Source of the DNA: DATEOR01 sp036279015
Lineage (GTDB): Bacteria > Actinomycetota > Thermoleophilia > Gaiellales > Gaiellaceae
Assembly: GCA_036279015.1 (NCBI GenBank)
Contig: DASUJY010000048.1
Span: 18,743 to 82,742 of the forward strand
Direction of reading: 5' to 3'
DNA: 64,000 nucleotides
In this document: positions 15,510 to 24,691 of the stretch, piece by piece
How the letters are laid out: each line of letters opens with the position of its first letter
How positions within the stretch are numbered: the first letter of the stretch is position 1
The notes under the pieces: model-generated
Seen by the model: the letters and a program-made list of their open reading frames with translations, nothing else
Database searches by the model: none
What the model was told of the DNA's origin: nothing
Position numbers and translations under genes: made by a program

Positions 15510-18500
15510 CAGACCGTTGCCTCCTCGGGAGTCGCCTCGACGGAGCCGGCGCTCGCCAGCGGGAGCTCGAAGACGAAGGTCGAGCCCTGGCCTTCCTTGG
15601 ACTCCACCCAGATGCGGCCACCCATCGCAAGCAGAAGCCCGCGGGCCAGGAAGAGGCCGAGGCCGGTCCCCTGGAGTGCGGTCGCGGCGCTGTCGGCGCG
15701 GTAGAACTTGGAGAAGATGCGCTGGCGGTCGCCGTGGGGAATCCCGATCCCCTGGTCGGAGACGCGCACCTCGGCGCTCTCCGCCCGGCGACGCGCCGAG
15801 ATCACGACGCGCCCGCCCTCCGGCGAGAACTTGACCGCGTTGTCGACGAGGCCGAGGAGAACCTGGGAGAGCTTCTCGCGGTCGGCCTCGACGAGGATGC
15901 CTCCGTTCTCGACGTCGAGCTCGAACTCCCGGCGCCCTGCGTGCTCCTGCACCCTGTCGACGACCTCTGCCGCCACCGCGCCCACCTCCGTCTCCTCCAG
16001 GTGGAGCTGAAGCGTCCCGGTCTCCAGGCGGGCGACGCTCAGCAGGTCGTCGACGATGTTGATGAGCCGCTCCGACTCCGAGGCGATGTAGCCGAGGAAG
16101 GTCGCACGCTCGCTGTCGGAGAACTCGACGTCGCCGCGCATGAGCGTCTCGGCGAAGCCGTAGATGGACGTCAGCGGCGTGCGCAGCTCGTGCGAGACCG
16201 TCGCCACGAAGTCGGACTTCATCTGCTCGACCGCGCGCTCGCTCGAGACGTCCCGGAAGGCGAAGATCCGCCCGCCGACCCCGCCGTCGGCATCGAGCAT
16301 CACGGCCTCGCTGACCGAGAGCCACACCTCCTTGTCGCCGACCTGGATCGAGACCGCCCGCTCGCGTCCTTCTCCGCCGCCGGCGAGGTCCCGCTGGAGG
16401 ACGTCGGCGACGCGGCGGCCGAGGGCCTCGGCTGCGGGGACGCCGCTGATCTGCTCCGCGGTCGCATTCCAGAGCACGATGTCGCCCTCGCGGTCGACGG
16501 CGACGATCCCGTCGGCGATGTTGGCGAGGATCGCCTCGCTGCGCTCCTTCTCCTCCGCGACGCGCTCGTAGAGCTCGGCGCTCGAGAAGACCGCCGAGGC
16601 CGTCGCGGCGAGCGCGGCGAGCGCCTGCACCTCGTCGTCGCGCCACGTCCGCACGTTCGCGTCGTAGACCGCGAGGACGCCGTTGAGGCCGCCGCCGTGC
16701 AGCAGCATCGGGACGGCGATGCACGCGACCATCCCGTTCGCCAGCAGCGGATCCTCGTGCGCGAAGCGCGGTGTCTCCCTCGCGTCCGCGAGCGCGAGCG
16801 GCGCCCGCGACTGCGCGGCGATTCCCGCCGGGCCGGCGGCGGAGCTCGAGCGCTCCTGGAGCATGCGCTTCGTGCCCGGCCCCCAGGCCGCCCGCACGAC
16901 GAGCTCGTCGTCCTCGAGCAGGCGCAGAACGGCCGCGTCGGCCTCGAGGAGGGCGGGCGCCTCCTGGACGACCTCCGCGAAGGCGGCCGCTGGGTCGAGC
17001 TTCGTCGCGAGCAGGCCGCCGAGATCGGCGAGCCGCTGGGAGAAGGTGTGCGCGCGGCGCTCGCCCTCGAAGAGCTCTGCGCGCTCCAACGCGCCTCGGG
17101 CAGCGCCGGTGAGGTGGCGCGCAAGCGCAAGGTCCTCGTCGGAGAACTCGCGCTCCTCGCGGAAGAGGACGACGACCGCGTGCTTCTGGCCTTGCGCGCC
17201 GAGCACGGGCGCCGACAGGAGCGAGCCGTAGCCGTGGCGGGCGAGAAGCCCGCGCACGTCTTTCCCGAAGCGGTCGTCACCGGAGAGGGACGACGACGAG
17301 AGGATGCGGCCCTCGTCGGCAGCTGCGGCAATCGGCGAGTCGTCCTCGGGTATCCCCGGCTCGAGCGCCTGCTCGAGGTCGCGGGGCAGCTCGTGAGAGC
17401 CGGCGAGGACGAGGCGCCCTCTCACCGACTCGAGGGCGAGCGCGGACGACCCTCCGAGCGCGTCGCAGGCGGCCTGGGCGAGCGCGTCGAGCGTCTGGGG
17501 CAGGGAGAGCGTCGAGCCGAGCACCTCCGCGATCCGGTAGAAGCCGCGCTGCACCTGCGTCTGGCGCTCTCGCTCCTCGAAGCTCTCGGCGTTGTGGAGA
17601 GCGAGCGAGGCGAGCCGCGCGAACGTGTCGAGGAGCTCGAGGTCGCTCTCGGCGAAGCGGTCGTGGTCCCGGGCGCAGACGCCGAGGATGCCCCGTACCT
17701 CGCCGAGCCAGGTGATCGGGGCGTCCATGACCTCGGCGAAGACCCGGTAGTCCTCCGTAGGGGCGGGATTCTCGGCGTGGGAGAAGTCGCGCTTGAGGAA
17801 CGGTCGTCCCGTCGTGAGAACCCGCTCGAACGTGCCCTGCGGGGTGATCTCGCGCCCGATGTTCCGCTCCGGAACCCCGAGCACGGCCTCGCAGCGGAGC
17901 ACCGTGCGCCGCTTGTCGAAGATCCAGCAGTCGGCCGCGTCCGCCTCGAGCAGCTGGACGACCTCCGTCACGAGGCGTTGGATGACCGCGGCGAAGCGAA
18001 GGTCGGAGGTCAGCACCTGACCCGCCTTGAGGAGCGCCGCCTGCTCCTGGAGACGCCGTTCGTTTTCCTGGAGGAGCCGGGCAGTGTGCACGGCGAGCCC
18101 GATCTCGCGAGCGACGGCCTCCGCGACAGCAATCTCGTGCGCGCTCCACGACGACGCCTCGGACCGATGGAGGCCGAAGACGCCGATCATCCGCTCGAAG
18201 ACGAGGATCGGGGTCGCGAGCGCGCTACGGGAGCCGATCTCGAGGAGTGCCTCGCGCCCGCCGAGTGTTTCGCCCTCGAGGTCGGGGGAGGTGACGACGT
18301 CTCCCACGGCCACGGTGCGGCGCCCCCGTGCCGCGAGGTTGGAGACCGGCAGCCGACGGGCGGCCTCGCCGATCGGCCCGAGCTCGGGCAGGTGCCATTC
18401 GGCCTTGAGCGGCAAGTCCGCACCGGCCTCGCCGAGCCGGATGAAGGCCCGCGAGAGGCCGAGCGCCTCGCCGACCGCCGAAACCGCGACGGAGAGAACG

Positions 18501-19435
18501 GCGTCGAGGTCGAGCTCCGAGCGCACGCGCCGCGAGATGTCCGCGACGAGACGCTCGCGTTCGAGAGCCGCCTCGAAGGCCTCCTGCGAGGACGCCTGCC
18601 CGAGGGCGAGCGCGGTCTCGTTGGCGAGATCCTGCATGAGCGCGGTCTCGGAAGGCGTGAAGGTTCTCGGCTCGGCGCTGGCGACGACGAGCACAGCGGT
18701 GACGCTGCCCTCGGAGACAAGCGGAACGAACGCGGCGCTCCGGGCGCCGACCCGCCTCGCCAGCTCCTGGTTGACGTTCGGAGACGAATCGACGTCGAGG
18801 ACGACGAGCGGCTCTCCCTTGCGCGCAACGGACACGATCGCGCTGCGCGGATAGTCGAGATCCAGCTCCACGGTCCGCCACCAGGCCTCGTCGACGCCTC
18901 GCGCGGCAAGGCCGCAGGCGCGACCGGCCTCTGCCTCCACGGTCGCGATCAGGGCCGTCCGGAGCCCGAAGACCGACTCGAGCTCGTCGAAGAGCCTGTT
19001 CGCCGCTTCGGCGCCGCTTCCGCCGCGCGTGAGCGCGCTCGAGAGCCGCGAGACCGCCTCGGCGCCGCGCCTCCGCTCCGAGGCCTCTTGCTCCGCCTCG
19101 TCGACGCGCGGAGCGGCGGAGACGAGCAGGTGCCGTTCCCCCCAGCGCCAGATGAAGATCACGGCCGGGACGTACGCGAGCATGGTGAGCGCGAAGACCG
19201 GCCAGGGACTGAAGCCGCCGATGAATTCGTCGTCGCCGAGGCTCGCTCCACCCGCCACGGCGGCGAGAGCGCCAACGAGCACGAAGACAAGCCAGATCCC
19301 GAGCCCGAGCCAGGAAAAGCGCCGGCGGCGACGCACGAGCTCGGGCGTCAGCGCAAGCGCGACGCCGAGGTAGAGCGCGGCGAGCACGAGGAGCGGAACG
19401 ACCTCGAGCAGGATGACGCGATCATGGTGAGTCAC
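15509..19435 (-). CDS. Large membrane sensor histidine kinase with five GAF domains and a PAS domain
   Basis: 1308 residues. In order: three transmembrane helices (about 8-30, 41-63, 77-97); five GAF-like modules between about 125 and 950; a PAS domain (about 960-1070, NIADGIVAVDREGDIVLWN); HisKA with SHELRTPLTSIYGFAETL (phospho-acceptor His1082); and HATPase_c with DNAVKFSPEGG near 1198, DQGIGIP and GTGLGLFLARG. It autophosphorylates in response to ligands sensed by its GAF/PAS modules and passes phosphate to the adjoining regulator. The start is the GTG at 19435, just before the first helix; a TATCAT hexamer lies 11 bases upstream. An open frame continues upstream, but its translation is not protein-like. 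The signal is unknown. Confidence 0.9.
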   Translation of the reverse strand: MTHHDRVILLEVVPLLVLAALYLGVALALTPELVRRRRRFSWLGLGIWLVFVLVGALAAVAGGASLGDDEFIGGFSPWPVFALTMLAYVPAVIFIWRWGERHLLVSAAPRVDEAEQEASERRRGAEAVSRLSSALTRGGSGAEAANRLFDELESVFGLRTALIATVEAEAGRACGLAARGVDEAWWRTVELDLDYPRSAIVSVARKGEPLVVLDVDSSPNVNQELARRVGARSAAFVPLVSEGSVTAVLVVASAEPRTFTPSETALMQDLANETALALGQASSQEAFEAALERERLVADISRRVRSELDLDAVLSVAVSAVGEALGLSRAFIRLGEAGADLPLKAEWHLPELGPIGEAARRLPVSNLAARGRRTVAVGDVVTSPDLEGETLGGREALLEIGSRSALATPILVFERMIGVFGLHRSEASSWSAHEIAVAEAVAREIGLAVHTARLLQENERRLQEQAALLKAGQVLTSDLRFAAVIQRLVTEVVQLLEADAADCWIFDKRRTVLRCEAVLGVPERNIGREITPQGTFERVLTTGRPFLKRDFSHAENPAPTEDYRVFAEVMDAPITWLGEVRGILGVCARDHDRFAESDLELLDTFARLASLALHNAESFEERERQTQVQRGFYRIAEVLGSTLSLPQTLDALAQAACDALGGSSALALESVRGRLVLAGSHELPRDLEQALEPGIPEDDSPIAAAADEGRILSSSSLSGDDRFGKDVRGLLARHGYGSLLSAPVLGAQGQKHAVVVLFREEREFSDEDLALARHLTGAARGALERAELFEGERRAHTFSQRLADLGGLLATKLDPAAAFAEVVQEAPALLEADAAVLRLLEDDELVVRAAWGPGTKRMLQERSSSAAGPAGIAAQSRAPLALADARETPRFAHEDPLLANGMVACIAVPMLLHGGGLNGVLAVYDANVRTWRDDEVQALAALAATASAVFSSAELYERVAEEKERSEAILANIADGIVAVDREGDIVLWNATAEQISGVPAAEALGRRVADVLQRDLAGGGEGRERAVSIQVGDKEVWLSVSEAVMLDADGGVGGRIFAFRDVSSERAVEQMKSDFVATVSHELRTPLTSIYGFAETLMRGDVEFSDSERATFLGYIASESERLINIVDDLLSVARLETGTLQLHLEETEVGAVAAEVVDRVQEHAGRREFELDVENGGILVEADREKLSQVLLGLVDNAVKFSPEGGRVVISARRRAESAEVRVSDQGIGIPHGDRQRIFSKFYRADSAATALQGTGLGLFLARGLLLAMGGRIWVESKEGQGSTFVFELPLASAGSVEATPEEATV

Positions 19436-19499
19436 TGGGCACCGTGATGATAGGCGCGCCCCGCTCGGGCGTCGAGAACGGAATCTCGATTGCAAAGAT

Positions 19500-19512
19500 G
19501 GGCCGAAGGACC
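19500..19512. promoter_or_regulatory. Palindromic site A, GGGCCGAAGGACC
   Basis: An imperfect inverted repeat (GGGCC-GAA-GGACC followed by TATT) centred about 44 bases upstream of the predicted start of the small RNA and about 65 bases upstream of the kinase promoter. A near-identical site occurs at 24875. The shape resembles the GGGAC...GTCCC boxes of DosR/DevR-type (NarL-family) regulators; this is inference. Confidence 0.5.
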
Positions 19513-19549
19513 TATTGGCACGGGCCCGATGCGACGGTAGCTTCCACGC

Positions 19550-19653
19550 CACTGGGCGATGCGAACCGCGGCAGGTGTCCCTGGCCATGTAAGCCGCGGT
19601 GAGCAACTTGGGAAAGCCCGCCGCGCTTACCCCCCCGAGCGGCGGGCTTTTCC
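19550..19653 (+). ncRNA. Candidate small RNA with intrinsic terminator
   Basis: Between the divergent kinase and ispH genes, TAGCTT (19538-19543) resembles the -10 elements of this genome. About 7 bases on, the sequence has an 8-bp hairpin (ACCGCGGC 19565-19572 with GCCGCGGT 19593-19600, 20-base loop) and then a 14-bp terminator hairpin (19611-19653) ending in TTTTCC. ispH has its own TACACT element farther downstream, so this would be a separate transcript of about 105 nt. It matches no RNA family I recognise (not SRP, 6S, tmRNA or a familiar riboswitch). Confidence 0.5.
19611..19653 (+). terminator. Intrinsic terminator upstream of ispH
   Basis: GGAAAGCCCGCCGC (19611-19624) pairs with GCGGCGGGCTTTTCC (19639-19653), a 14-bp stem with one bulge, followed on the plus strand by the T-run within the stem end. 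It is the strongest hairpin in the window. It lies about 70 bases upstream of ispH and cannot terminate either flanking protein gene, because they diverge from here. Confidence 0.75.
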
Positions 19654-19708
19654 GATCTCGGGGGCGGGACCACGACGATCGTACGGGCGCCGGTCCGGAA
19701 GACGTAAC

Positions 19709-19714
19709 TACACT
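19709..19714 (+). promoter_or_regulatory. -10 element of ispH
   Basis: TACACT, the same hexamer as at tRNA-Pro and yihY, lies 11 bases upstream of the ATG at 19726 and downstream of the intrinsic terminator. ispH therefore has its own promoter. Confidence 0.5.
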
Positions 19715-19725
19715 CGTGAGCGGTG

Positions 19726-20670
19726 ATGGAGCGGCTGGTCCTCGCCTCGCCCAGGGGCTATTGCGCCGGCGTCGAACGGGCAGTCGAAAGCGTGGAGCAG
19801 GCGCTCGAGCTCCATGGGGCGCCGGTCTACGTGCGCAAACAGATCGTGCACAACGCCCACGTCGTCCGCGAGCTCGAGGCGCGCGGCGCGGTCTTCGTCC
19901 AGAGCGAGGCCGAGGTGCCGCGTGGTGGGATCGTGGTCTTCTCCGCTCACGGCGTCGCACCGGCCGTGTACGAGCGGGCGCGCGGGCGGCGACTGCGCGC
20001 GATCGACGCAACCTGCCCTCTCGTCTCGAAGGTGCACGCCGAGGCGCGGCACTACGCGCGGCTCGGCTACACCATCTTCCTGATCGGCCACGCGGGTCAC
20101 GAGGAGGTCGAGGGGACGACGGGAGAGGCCCCTGACTCGATCGTTCTCGTGGAGTCGTGCGAGCAGGCGCGGACGGTCTCGCCGCCGCAGCGCGAACGGC
20201 TCGCCTACCTCACGCAGACGACTCTCTCGGTCGACGAGACGGCCGAGATCGTCGACATTCTCCGCCGCCGCTTCCCGGGACTCGAGGCGCCGAAGAAGGA
20301 GGACATCTGCTACGCGACGACCAACCGCCAGCGGGCGGTCAAGCGCCTCCTCGGAGCCGTCGACCTGCTGCTCGTGATCGGCTCGCGGAACAGCTCGAAC
20401 TCGAACCGGCTCGTCGAGGTCGCGCGCGCCGGCGGGGTCGAGGCGCACCTGATCGAGGACGAGAGCGAGATCGAAGAGGCCTGGCTCGAGGGCGTCGAGA
20501 GCATCGGTCTCACCTCAGGGGCCTCGGCGCCCGAATCCCTGGTGCGCCGGGTGGTCGCATGGTTCCGGGAGCGCGGGGTCTCGCGGGTCGACACGCTCGA
20601 CGAGCCCAGCGAGAACGTCTTCTTCAAGCTTCCGCGCGAGGTGCGCGCGGACGCGCTCACCAGCTTGTAG
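19726..20670 (+). CDS. ispH: 4-hydroxy-3-methylbut-2-enyl diphosphate reductase
   Basis: 314 residues from the ATG at 19726 (a GTG one codon earlier is possible). IspH features: the first cluster Cys in SPRGYCAGVERAV, KQIVHNAHVV, FSAHGV with the substrate-binding His, DATCPLVSKVH with the second Cys, and the third Cys in KKEDICYATTNRQ, followed by SRNSSNSNRL. This [4Fe-4S] enzyme performs the last step of the MEP pathway, making IPP and DMAPP. It converges with the next gene, overlapping its 3' end by 14 bases. Confidence 0.96.
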   Translation: MERLVLASPRGYCAGVERAVESVEQALELHGAPVYVRKQIVHNAHVVRELEARGAVFVQSEAEVPRGGIVVFSAHGVAPAVYERARGRRLRAIDATCPLVSKVHAEARHYARLGYTIFLIGHAGHEEVEGTTGEAPDSIVLVESCEQARTVSPPQRERLAYLTQTTLSVDETAEIVDILRRRFPGLEAPKKEDICYATTNRQRAVKRLLGAVDLLLVIGSRNSSNSNRLVEVARAGGVEAHLIEDESEIEEAWLEGVESIGLTSGASAPESLVRRVVAWFRERGVSRVDTLDEPSENVFFKLPREVRADALTSL

Positions 20671-21187
20671 CGCTCGCGCTCCCGGCGCGTTCGCCGGTGC
20701 GGCTGAAGAGGAGCACGTTGAAGCCGTCGGAGAGCAACGTCGCCACGAGCCGCCCGCCGTAGGCGAATCCGAGCCCACCACCGAACGCACCCGCGGGCAC
20801 CCGGAATGCGCTCACGAGCCTGCCGCGCCGCCAGAGCTCGATCGCAGCCTCGGCGGGGTCCTTCGCGGGGAACCGGTAGACGGCGAGCGCGAGCGTGCCG
20901 TCGGGGGCCGTTGCGAGGTGCGAGATGTCGAGAGGCTCGCCCACGTCGTCGCCCGGAAACGCCGCATCGACCGACGCGGCGCTCAGGTACTCGCGTCCGA
21001 AGCGAAGCACGCGGTTGCGGGTGAGGGGGCCGACCGCGACGTAGCCGGAGGAGGCTCTGTGCACCACCGGGGCCGCGGCGACATCCTCAGCAGGGAGCCG
21101 CACGTGCTCCTTCCCTTTTGGCCTGACCGCGTCTGCCGCCGCCACCGCGACGAGGACGACGACTGCGGCGAGGACGAGGCGGCTCAT
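20657..21187 (-). CDS. Exported or membrane-anchored protein of unknown function
   Basis: 176 residues beginning MSRLVLAAVVVLVAVAAADA, a signal peptide or uncleaved anchor. The remainder has short beta-strand-like repeats such as GYVAVGPLTRNRVLRFG and FAYGGRLVATLLSDG, reminiscent of a few blades of a propeller, but I do not recognise a family. The ATG overlaps the ileS stop (ATGA), so it is translated after ileS. It ends near an SGTGERAGSA-like tail overlapping ispH. Confidence 0.7.
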   Translation of the reverse strand: MSRLVLAAVVVLVAVAAADAVRPKGKEHVRLPAEDVAAAPVVHRASSGYVAVGPLTRNRVLRFGREYLSAASVDAAFPGDDVGEPLDISHLATAPDGTLALAVYRFPAKDPAEAAIELWRRGRLVSAFRVPAGAFGGGLGFAYGGRLVATLLSDGFNVLLFSRTGERAGSASATSW

Positions 21188-24100
21188 CCGGCCTTGCGCA
21201 CCGCCAGCTCGGCGCCGACGTCGATGTCCTCGGCCAGGGTCTCGGACGCGATCCAGTCGCGGTGTGCGAGGAGATCCTCCTGGGCGGCCGGCAGGGTGAG
21301 GACGATGCGGTCGGTGACCTCGAGGCCCGCGTCCCGCCGGAGTCTCTGCACCGAGTGGATCAGGTCGTAGACGCGGCCCTCGGTCTCGAGCTCGTCGTCG
21401 AGCCTGGTGTCGACGCCGACGACGTAGTCGTCCTCGTGCTTCACCTCCCACCCCTCGCGCGGGGCGTACTCGAGCACGAACTCGCCGCGCGAGAGGATGT
21501 AGGCGCCGGCGCGAAGCGTCCCGTTCGAGACCTCGAAGCTGCCCTCGTCGAGGAGCCGCCGGAGCTCGGGGAGATTCGGACCGTACCGCGGCCCGACGAC
21601 GTCGAGCCGGGCCTTGGCCCGCATCTCGGCCACCTCGGCCGGGCTCTCGTGGACGGCGACCTCCTTGACGCGCAGCTCGGCGGCGAGCTCCTCCACCTGC
21701 CGGGAGACGAGCAGGCGCCTGCCCGGGTCGGCGGTGGCGACGACGAGGCGCCGGAGCGGCTGCCGCAGCCTGATCCCGGCGGCGTCGCGAGCCGCACGGG
21801 CGAGCTCGGCGACCTGCCGCGCGCCCGCGACCTCCTCGAGCAGCTCCGGCTCGCGGAGCCGCTCGGCGGGCTTCGGCCAGCCTGCCAGGAAGACGCTCTC
21901 CGGAGCCTCCCGCACCGGGCCGGCCAGGTTCCGCCACAGGTGCTCGGCGAGGAACGGCATCACGGGCGCGATCACCCGGACCGCCTGGAGGAGCGCGTAC
22001 CAGAGCGTCTTGAAGGCCGCCTCGTCGAGGGTGTAGAAGCGCTTGCGCGAACGGCGGATGTACCAGTTGGAGAGGTCGTCCGTGAACCGCTCCCAGGCGT
22101 CCGTCACGTCCGGCGTCCAGAAGCGCTCGTAGGCATCCGTCGCCTCGTCGAGGAGCTGCTGAGTGCGCGCGAGCAGCCAACGGTCGAGCGTGCGGAGGCC
22201 TTCCGTCGCGGGGCCGCGCTCGAGGTCTCGGTAGACGGGCGCAAAGCCCTCGATGTTCGCGTAGAGGACGAAGAACGAGATGGAGTGCCAGAAGGTGAGG
22301 AGACGGCGCTTGATCTCGTTCGCGGGCCCGAAGCCGAAGTTCAGGTTCTGCTGCGGGACGTGGGCGCAGTACATGAAGCGCATCACGTCGGCGCCCATCC
22401 GGTCGAGCGCCTCGTTCGCCTCGATCGCGTTCCCCCAGGACTTGTGCATCTCCTTGCCGGTCTCGTCCCGGAGCTTCTCGTAGGCGAGCACCTGGCGGTA
22501 CGGCGCCTTGCCCACGAGCGTCACCGACATGAAGAGCTGCGAGTAGAACCAGAGCCGGATCTGCTCGCGCATCTCCGAGACCCAGTCCGCCGGGAACCAG
22601 GTCTCCCAGTAGGCGTGGTCGGGCAGGTCGGCGCCTGAAAGTCCGGTCGAGGCGCCGGTGGCGTAGCCGTGCTCGCGCCACTCGGGGTTCTCCCAGCCGA
22701 GCGTCGAGAAGGGCACGATCCCGGCGTCGAGCCACGCGTCTCCGACCTCGGGGATCCGCCGCACCTCCTCCCCGCACGCGTCGCAGCGGATCGGGATGTC
22801 GTCGATCCAGGGCCGGTGGAGCTCGCGGAGCCCCTCGAGGCCGCCAGTCGCCCGCTCCTCGAGCTCGGTCCGCGAGCCGACCACGTTCACGCGGCCGCAC
22901 TCACACGGATAGAAGGGCAAGGGCAGGCCGAAGTAGCGCTTGCGCGAGATGTTCCAGTCGCCCATGTTGCGCAGCCAGTCGTCCATCCGCTTCGAGTAGA
23001 AGTCGGGCGTCCAGGCGACCGTCGCGTTCGCGTCGAGCATCGGCTGGCGGATCTCGTCGCAGGAGATGAACCACTCGTCGACGATCCTGAAGATGAGCGG
23101 CGTGTGGCAGCGCCAGCAGACGGGATAGCGGTGGACGATCTCGCCTGCCTCGAGGAGCCGCCCGCGCTCGCCCAGGTCGCCGACGATCTGCTCCTTCGCC
23201 TCGGCCGTCGAGGAGCCGTGCAGCCACCCGTAGGAGTCGTAGAAGCGCCCTGCCTCGTCCACGGGCATGAGCACGGGGAGATCGTGTGTCCGCGAGAGCT
23301 CGAAGTCCTCCGCGCCGCATCCCGGCGCGATGTGGACGATGCCCGTCCCCTCCTCCATCGTGACGTCGTCCCAGGGGATCACCCGATGCTCGAGGCCGTC
23401 GGCGGCGGGCAGGTGGTCGAAGGGGCCCTCGTAGCGCCTGCCGACGAGCTCTCCGCCCTTGACGCGCTCGACGGTCTCTCCGCCGAACGGAAGCTCGCCG
23501 AGCCTCGCCTCGGCGACCCAGAGGAAGCCGTCGGCCGTCGAGAGCTTCACGTAGTCGGCCTCGGGATCGACCGCGGCCGCCACGTTGGCGGGAAGCGTCC
23601 AGGGCGTCGTCGTCCAGACGACGAGCGCCTCGCCCTCGGCGTCGAGGAGCGGCAGGCGCACGTAGAGCGAAGGGTCGCTCCGGTCCTCGTAGGAGCCGAT
23701 CAGCTCGTGCTGGGAGATCGACGTCCCACAACGCGGGCACCAGACGTTCGAGCGATGCCCCTGGTAGAGCCAGCCGCGCTCGTGGACGGTCTTCAGGAAC
23801 CGCCAGATGTACTCGATGTTCGTGTCGGAGAAGGTGTAGTAGTCGTTGTCCCAGTCCATCCACATGCCGAGGCGCTTCGACTGCTCGGTGATCACCTCGG
23901 AGAACTCGGCGACCGACTCCTTGCACTTCTCCGCGAAGGCGGCGAGTCCGTACTCCTCGATCTCGCGCTTCGAGTTGAGCCCGAGCGCGCGCTCGACGTT
24001 GACCTCGACCCAGAGGCCCTGGCAGTCGAAGCCGTTCTGATAGCGCTGGTCGAAGCCTCTTAGGGCCTTGTAGCGCTGGAAGACGTCCTTGAGCGTGCGC

Positions 24101-24282
24101 CCCCAGCAGTGGTGAACGCCCATCGGGTTGTTCGCCGTGATCGGCCCGTCGACGAAGCTCCAGCTAGGCCCCTCCCGGTTGAGCTCGCGCAGCCGCTCGA
24201 AGACCTGCCGCTCGTCCCACCAGCCGAGCACCTCACGTTCGAGCTCCGGGTGATCGGGTACGGAGGGAAGCGCCTGGAACAT
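21184..24282 (-). CDS. ileS: Isoleucyl-tRNA synthetase
   Basis: 1032 residues, within the IleRS range. Class I landmarks: PMGVHHCWGRTLKD (residues 54-67) in place of the usual HIGH loop, the editing-domain VVWTTTPWTLPANVA (CP1), the Zn-binding CPRCGTSISQHEL and CxC-type CRCHTPL segments, and HKSWGN (about residue 612) as the KMSKS loop. The adenylate-forming domain follows the IleRS signature QNGFDCQGLWVEVNVER. The HHCW replacement of HIGH is notable but sits in a well-conserved context. Start ATG at 24282, divergent from trxA. It is the first gene of a two-gene unit with the small exported protein. Confidence 0.93.
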   Translation of the reverse strand: MFQALPSVPDHPELEREVLGWWDERQVFERLRELNREGPSWSFVDGPITANNPMGVHHCWGRTLKDVFQRYKALRGFDQRYQNGFDCQGLWVEVNVERALGLNSKREIEEYGLAAFAEKCKESVAEFSEVITEQSKRLGMWMDWDNDYYTFSDTNIEYIWRFLKTVHERGWLYQGHRSNVWCPRCGTSISQHELIGSYEDRSDPSLYVRLPLLDAEGEALVVWTTTPWTLPANVAAAVDPEADYVKLSTADGFLWVAEARLGELPFGGETVERVKGGELVGRRYEGPFDHLPAADGLEHRVIPWDDVTMEEGTGIVHIAPGCGAEDFELSRTHDLPVLMPVDEAGRFYDSYGWLHGSSTAEAKEQIVGDLGERGRLLEAGEIVHRYPVCWRCHTPLIFRIVDEWFISCDEIRQPMLDANATVAWTPDFYSKRMDDWLRNMGDWNISRKRYFGLPLPFYPCECGRVNVVGSRTELEERATGGLEGLRELHRPWIDDIPIRCDACGEEVRRIPEVGDAWLDAGIVPFSTLGWENPEWREHGYATGASTGLSGADLPDHAYWETWFPADWVSEMREQIRLWFYSQLFMSVTLVGKAPYRQVLAYEKLRDETGKEMHKSWGNAIEANEALDRMGADVMRFMYCAHVPQQNLNFGFGPANEIKRRLLTFWHSISFFVLYANIEGFAPVYRDLERGPATEGLRTLDRWLLARTQQLLDEATDAYERFWTPDVTDAWERFTDDLSNWYIRRSRKRFYTLDEAAFKTLWYALLQAVRVIAPVMPFLAEHLWRNLAGPVREAPESVFLAGWPKPAERLREPELLEEVAGARQVAELARAARDAAGIRLRQPLRRLVVATADPGRRLLVSRQVEELAAELRVKEVAVHESPAEVAEMRAKARLDVVGPRYGPNLPELRRLLDEGSFEVSNGTLRAGAYILSRGEFVLEYAPREGWEVKHEDDYVVGVDTRLDDELETEGRVYDLIHSVQRLRRDAGLEVTDRIVLTLPAAQEDLLAHRDWIASETLAEDIDVGAELAVRKAG

Positions 24283-24310
24283 CCGCGGGTCAGTCTACGT
24301 TTCAAAGGTC

Positions 24311-24628
24311 ATGACAGAAACGATCACGACAGACACATTCGACACCGAGGTGCTCGGGAGCGAAAGCCCCGTGCTCGTCGACTTCTGGGCGGAATGGTGC
24401 GGCCCGTGCCACGCGGTGGCTCCGGTCCTCGACCAGATCGCCGAGGAGCGCTCGGAGCTCAGGCTGGTGAAGGTCAACATCGACGAGGAGCCGGAGATCG
24501 CGCGCCGTTACGGCGTCATGAGCATTCCGACGATGATCCTCTTCGAGTCGGGTGAGCCCAAGGCCGCCGCGGTCGGCGCACAGCCCAAAGGCATGCTCGA
24601 GAAGTCGCTCGGCCTCGTCGAGGCCTAG
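24311..24628 (+). CDS. trxA: Thioredoxin
   Basis: A 105-residue canonical thioredoxin: VDFWAEWCGPCHAVAP active site (CGPC), VNIDEEPEIARRYGV, and the cis-Pro segment SIPTMILFESGE. It is the general cytoplasmic disulfide reductase, distinct from the CQPC thioredoxin in the grd operon. It is divergent from ileS and followed by a 9-bp GC hairpin. Start ATG at 24311. Confidence 0.95.
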   Translation: MTETITTDTFDTEVLGSESPVLVDFWAEWCGPCHAVAPVLDQIAEERSELRLVKVNIDEEPEIARRYGVMSIPTMILFESGEPKAAAVGAQPKGMLEKSLGLVEA

Positions 24629-24648
24629 CGGAAACACGTGCACGGGAC

Positions 24649-24671
24649 CGGGGCGGACGACCTCCGCCCCG
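24649..24671 (+). terminator. Terminator-like hairpin after trxA
   Basis: CGGGGCGGA (24649-24657) pairs perfectly with TCCGCCCCG (24663-24671) across a 5-base loop. No U-tract follows, as in many actinobacterial terminators. It lies between convergent genes. Confidence 0.65.
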
Positions 24672-24691
24672 AGACCGCCGCGCGCCGCCCG

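Noticed and set aside
19490..19610. A c-di-GMP (GEMM), cobalamin or SAM riboswitch upstream of ispH.
   Set aside because: Only scattered words (GCAAAG, GCCACTG, AACCGCGG) resemble these consensus sequences. The conserved core elements in the right order are missing, and ispH has its own promoter downstream.
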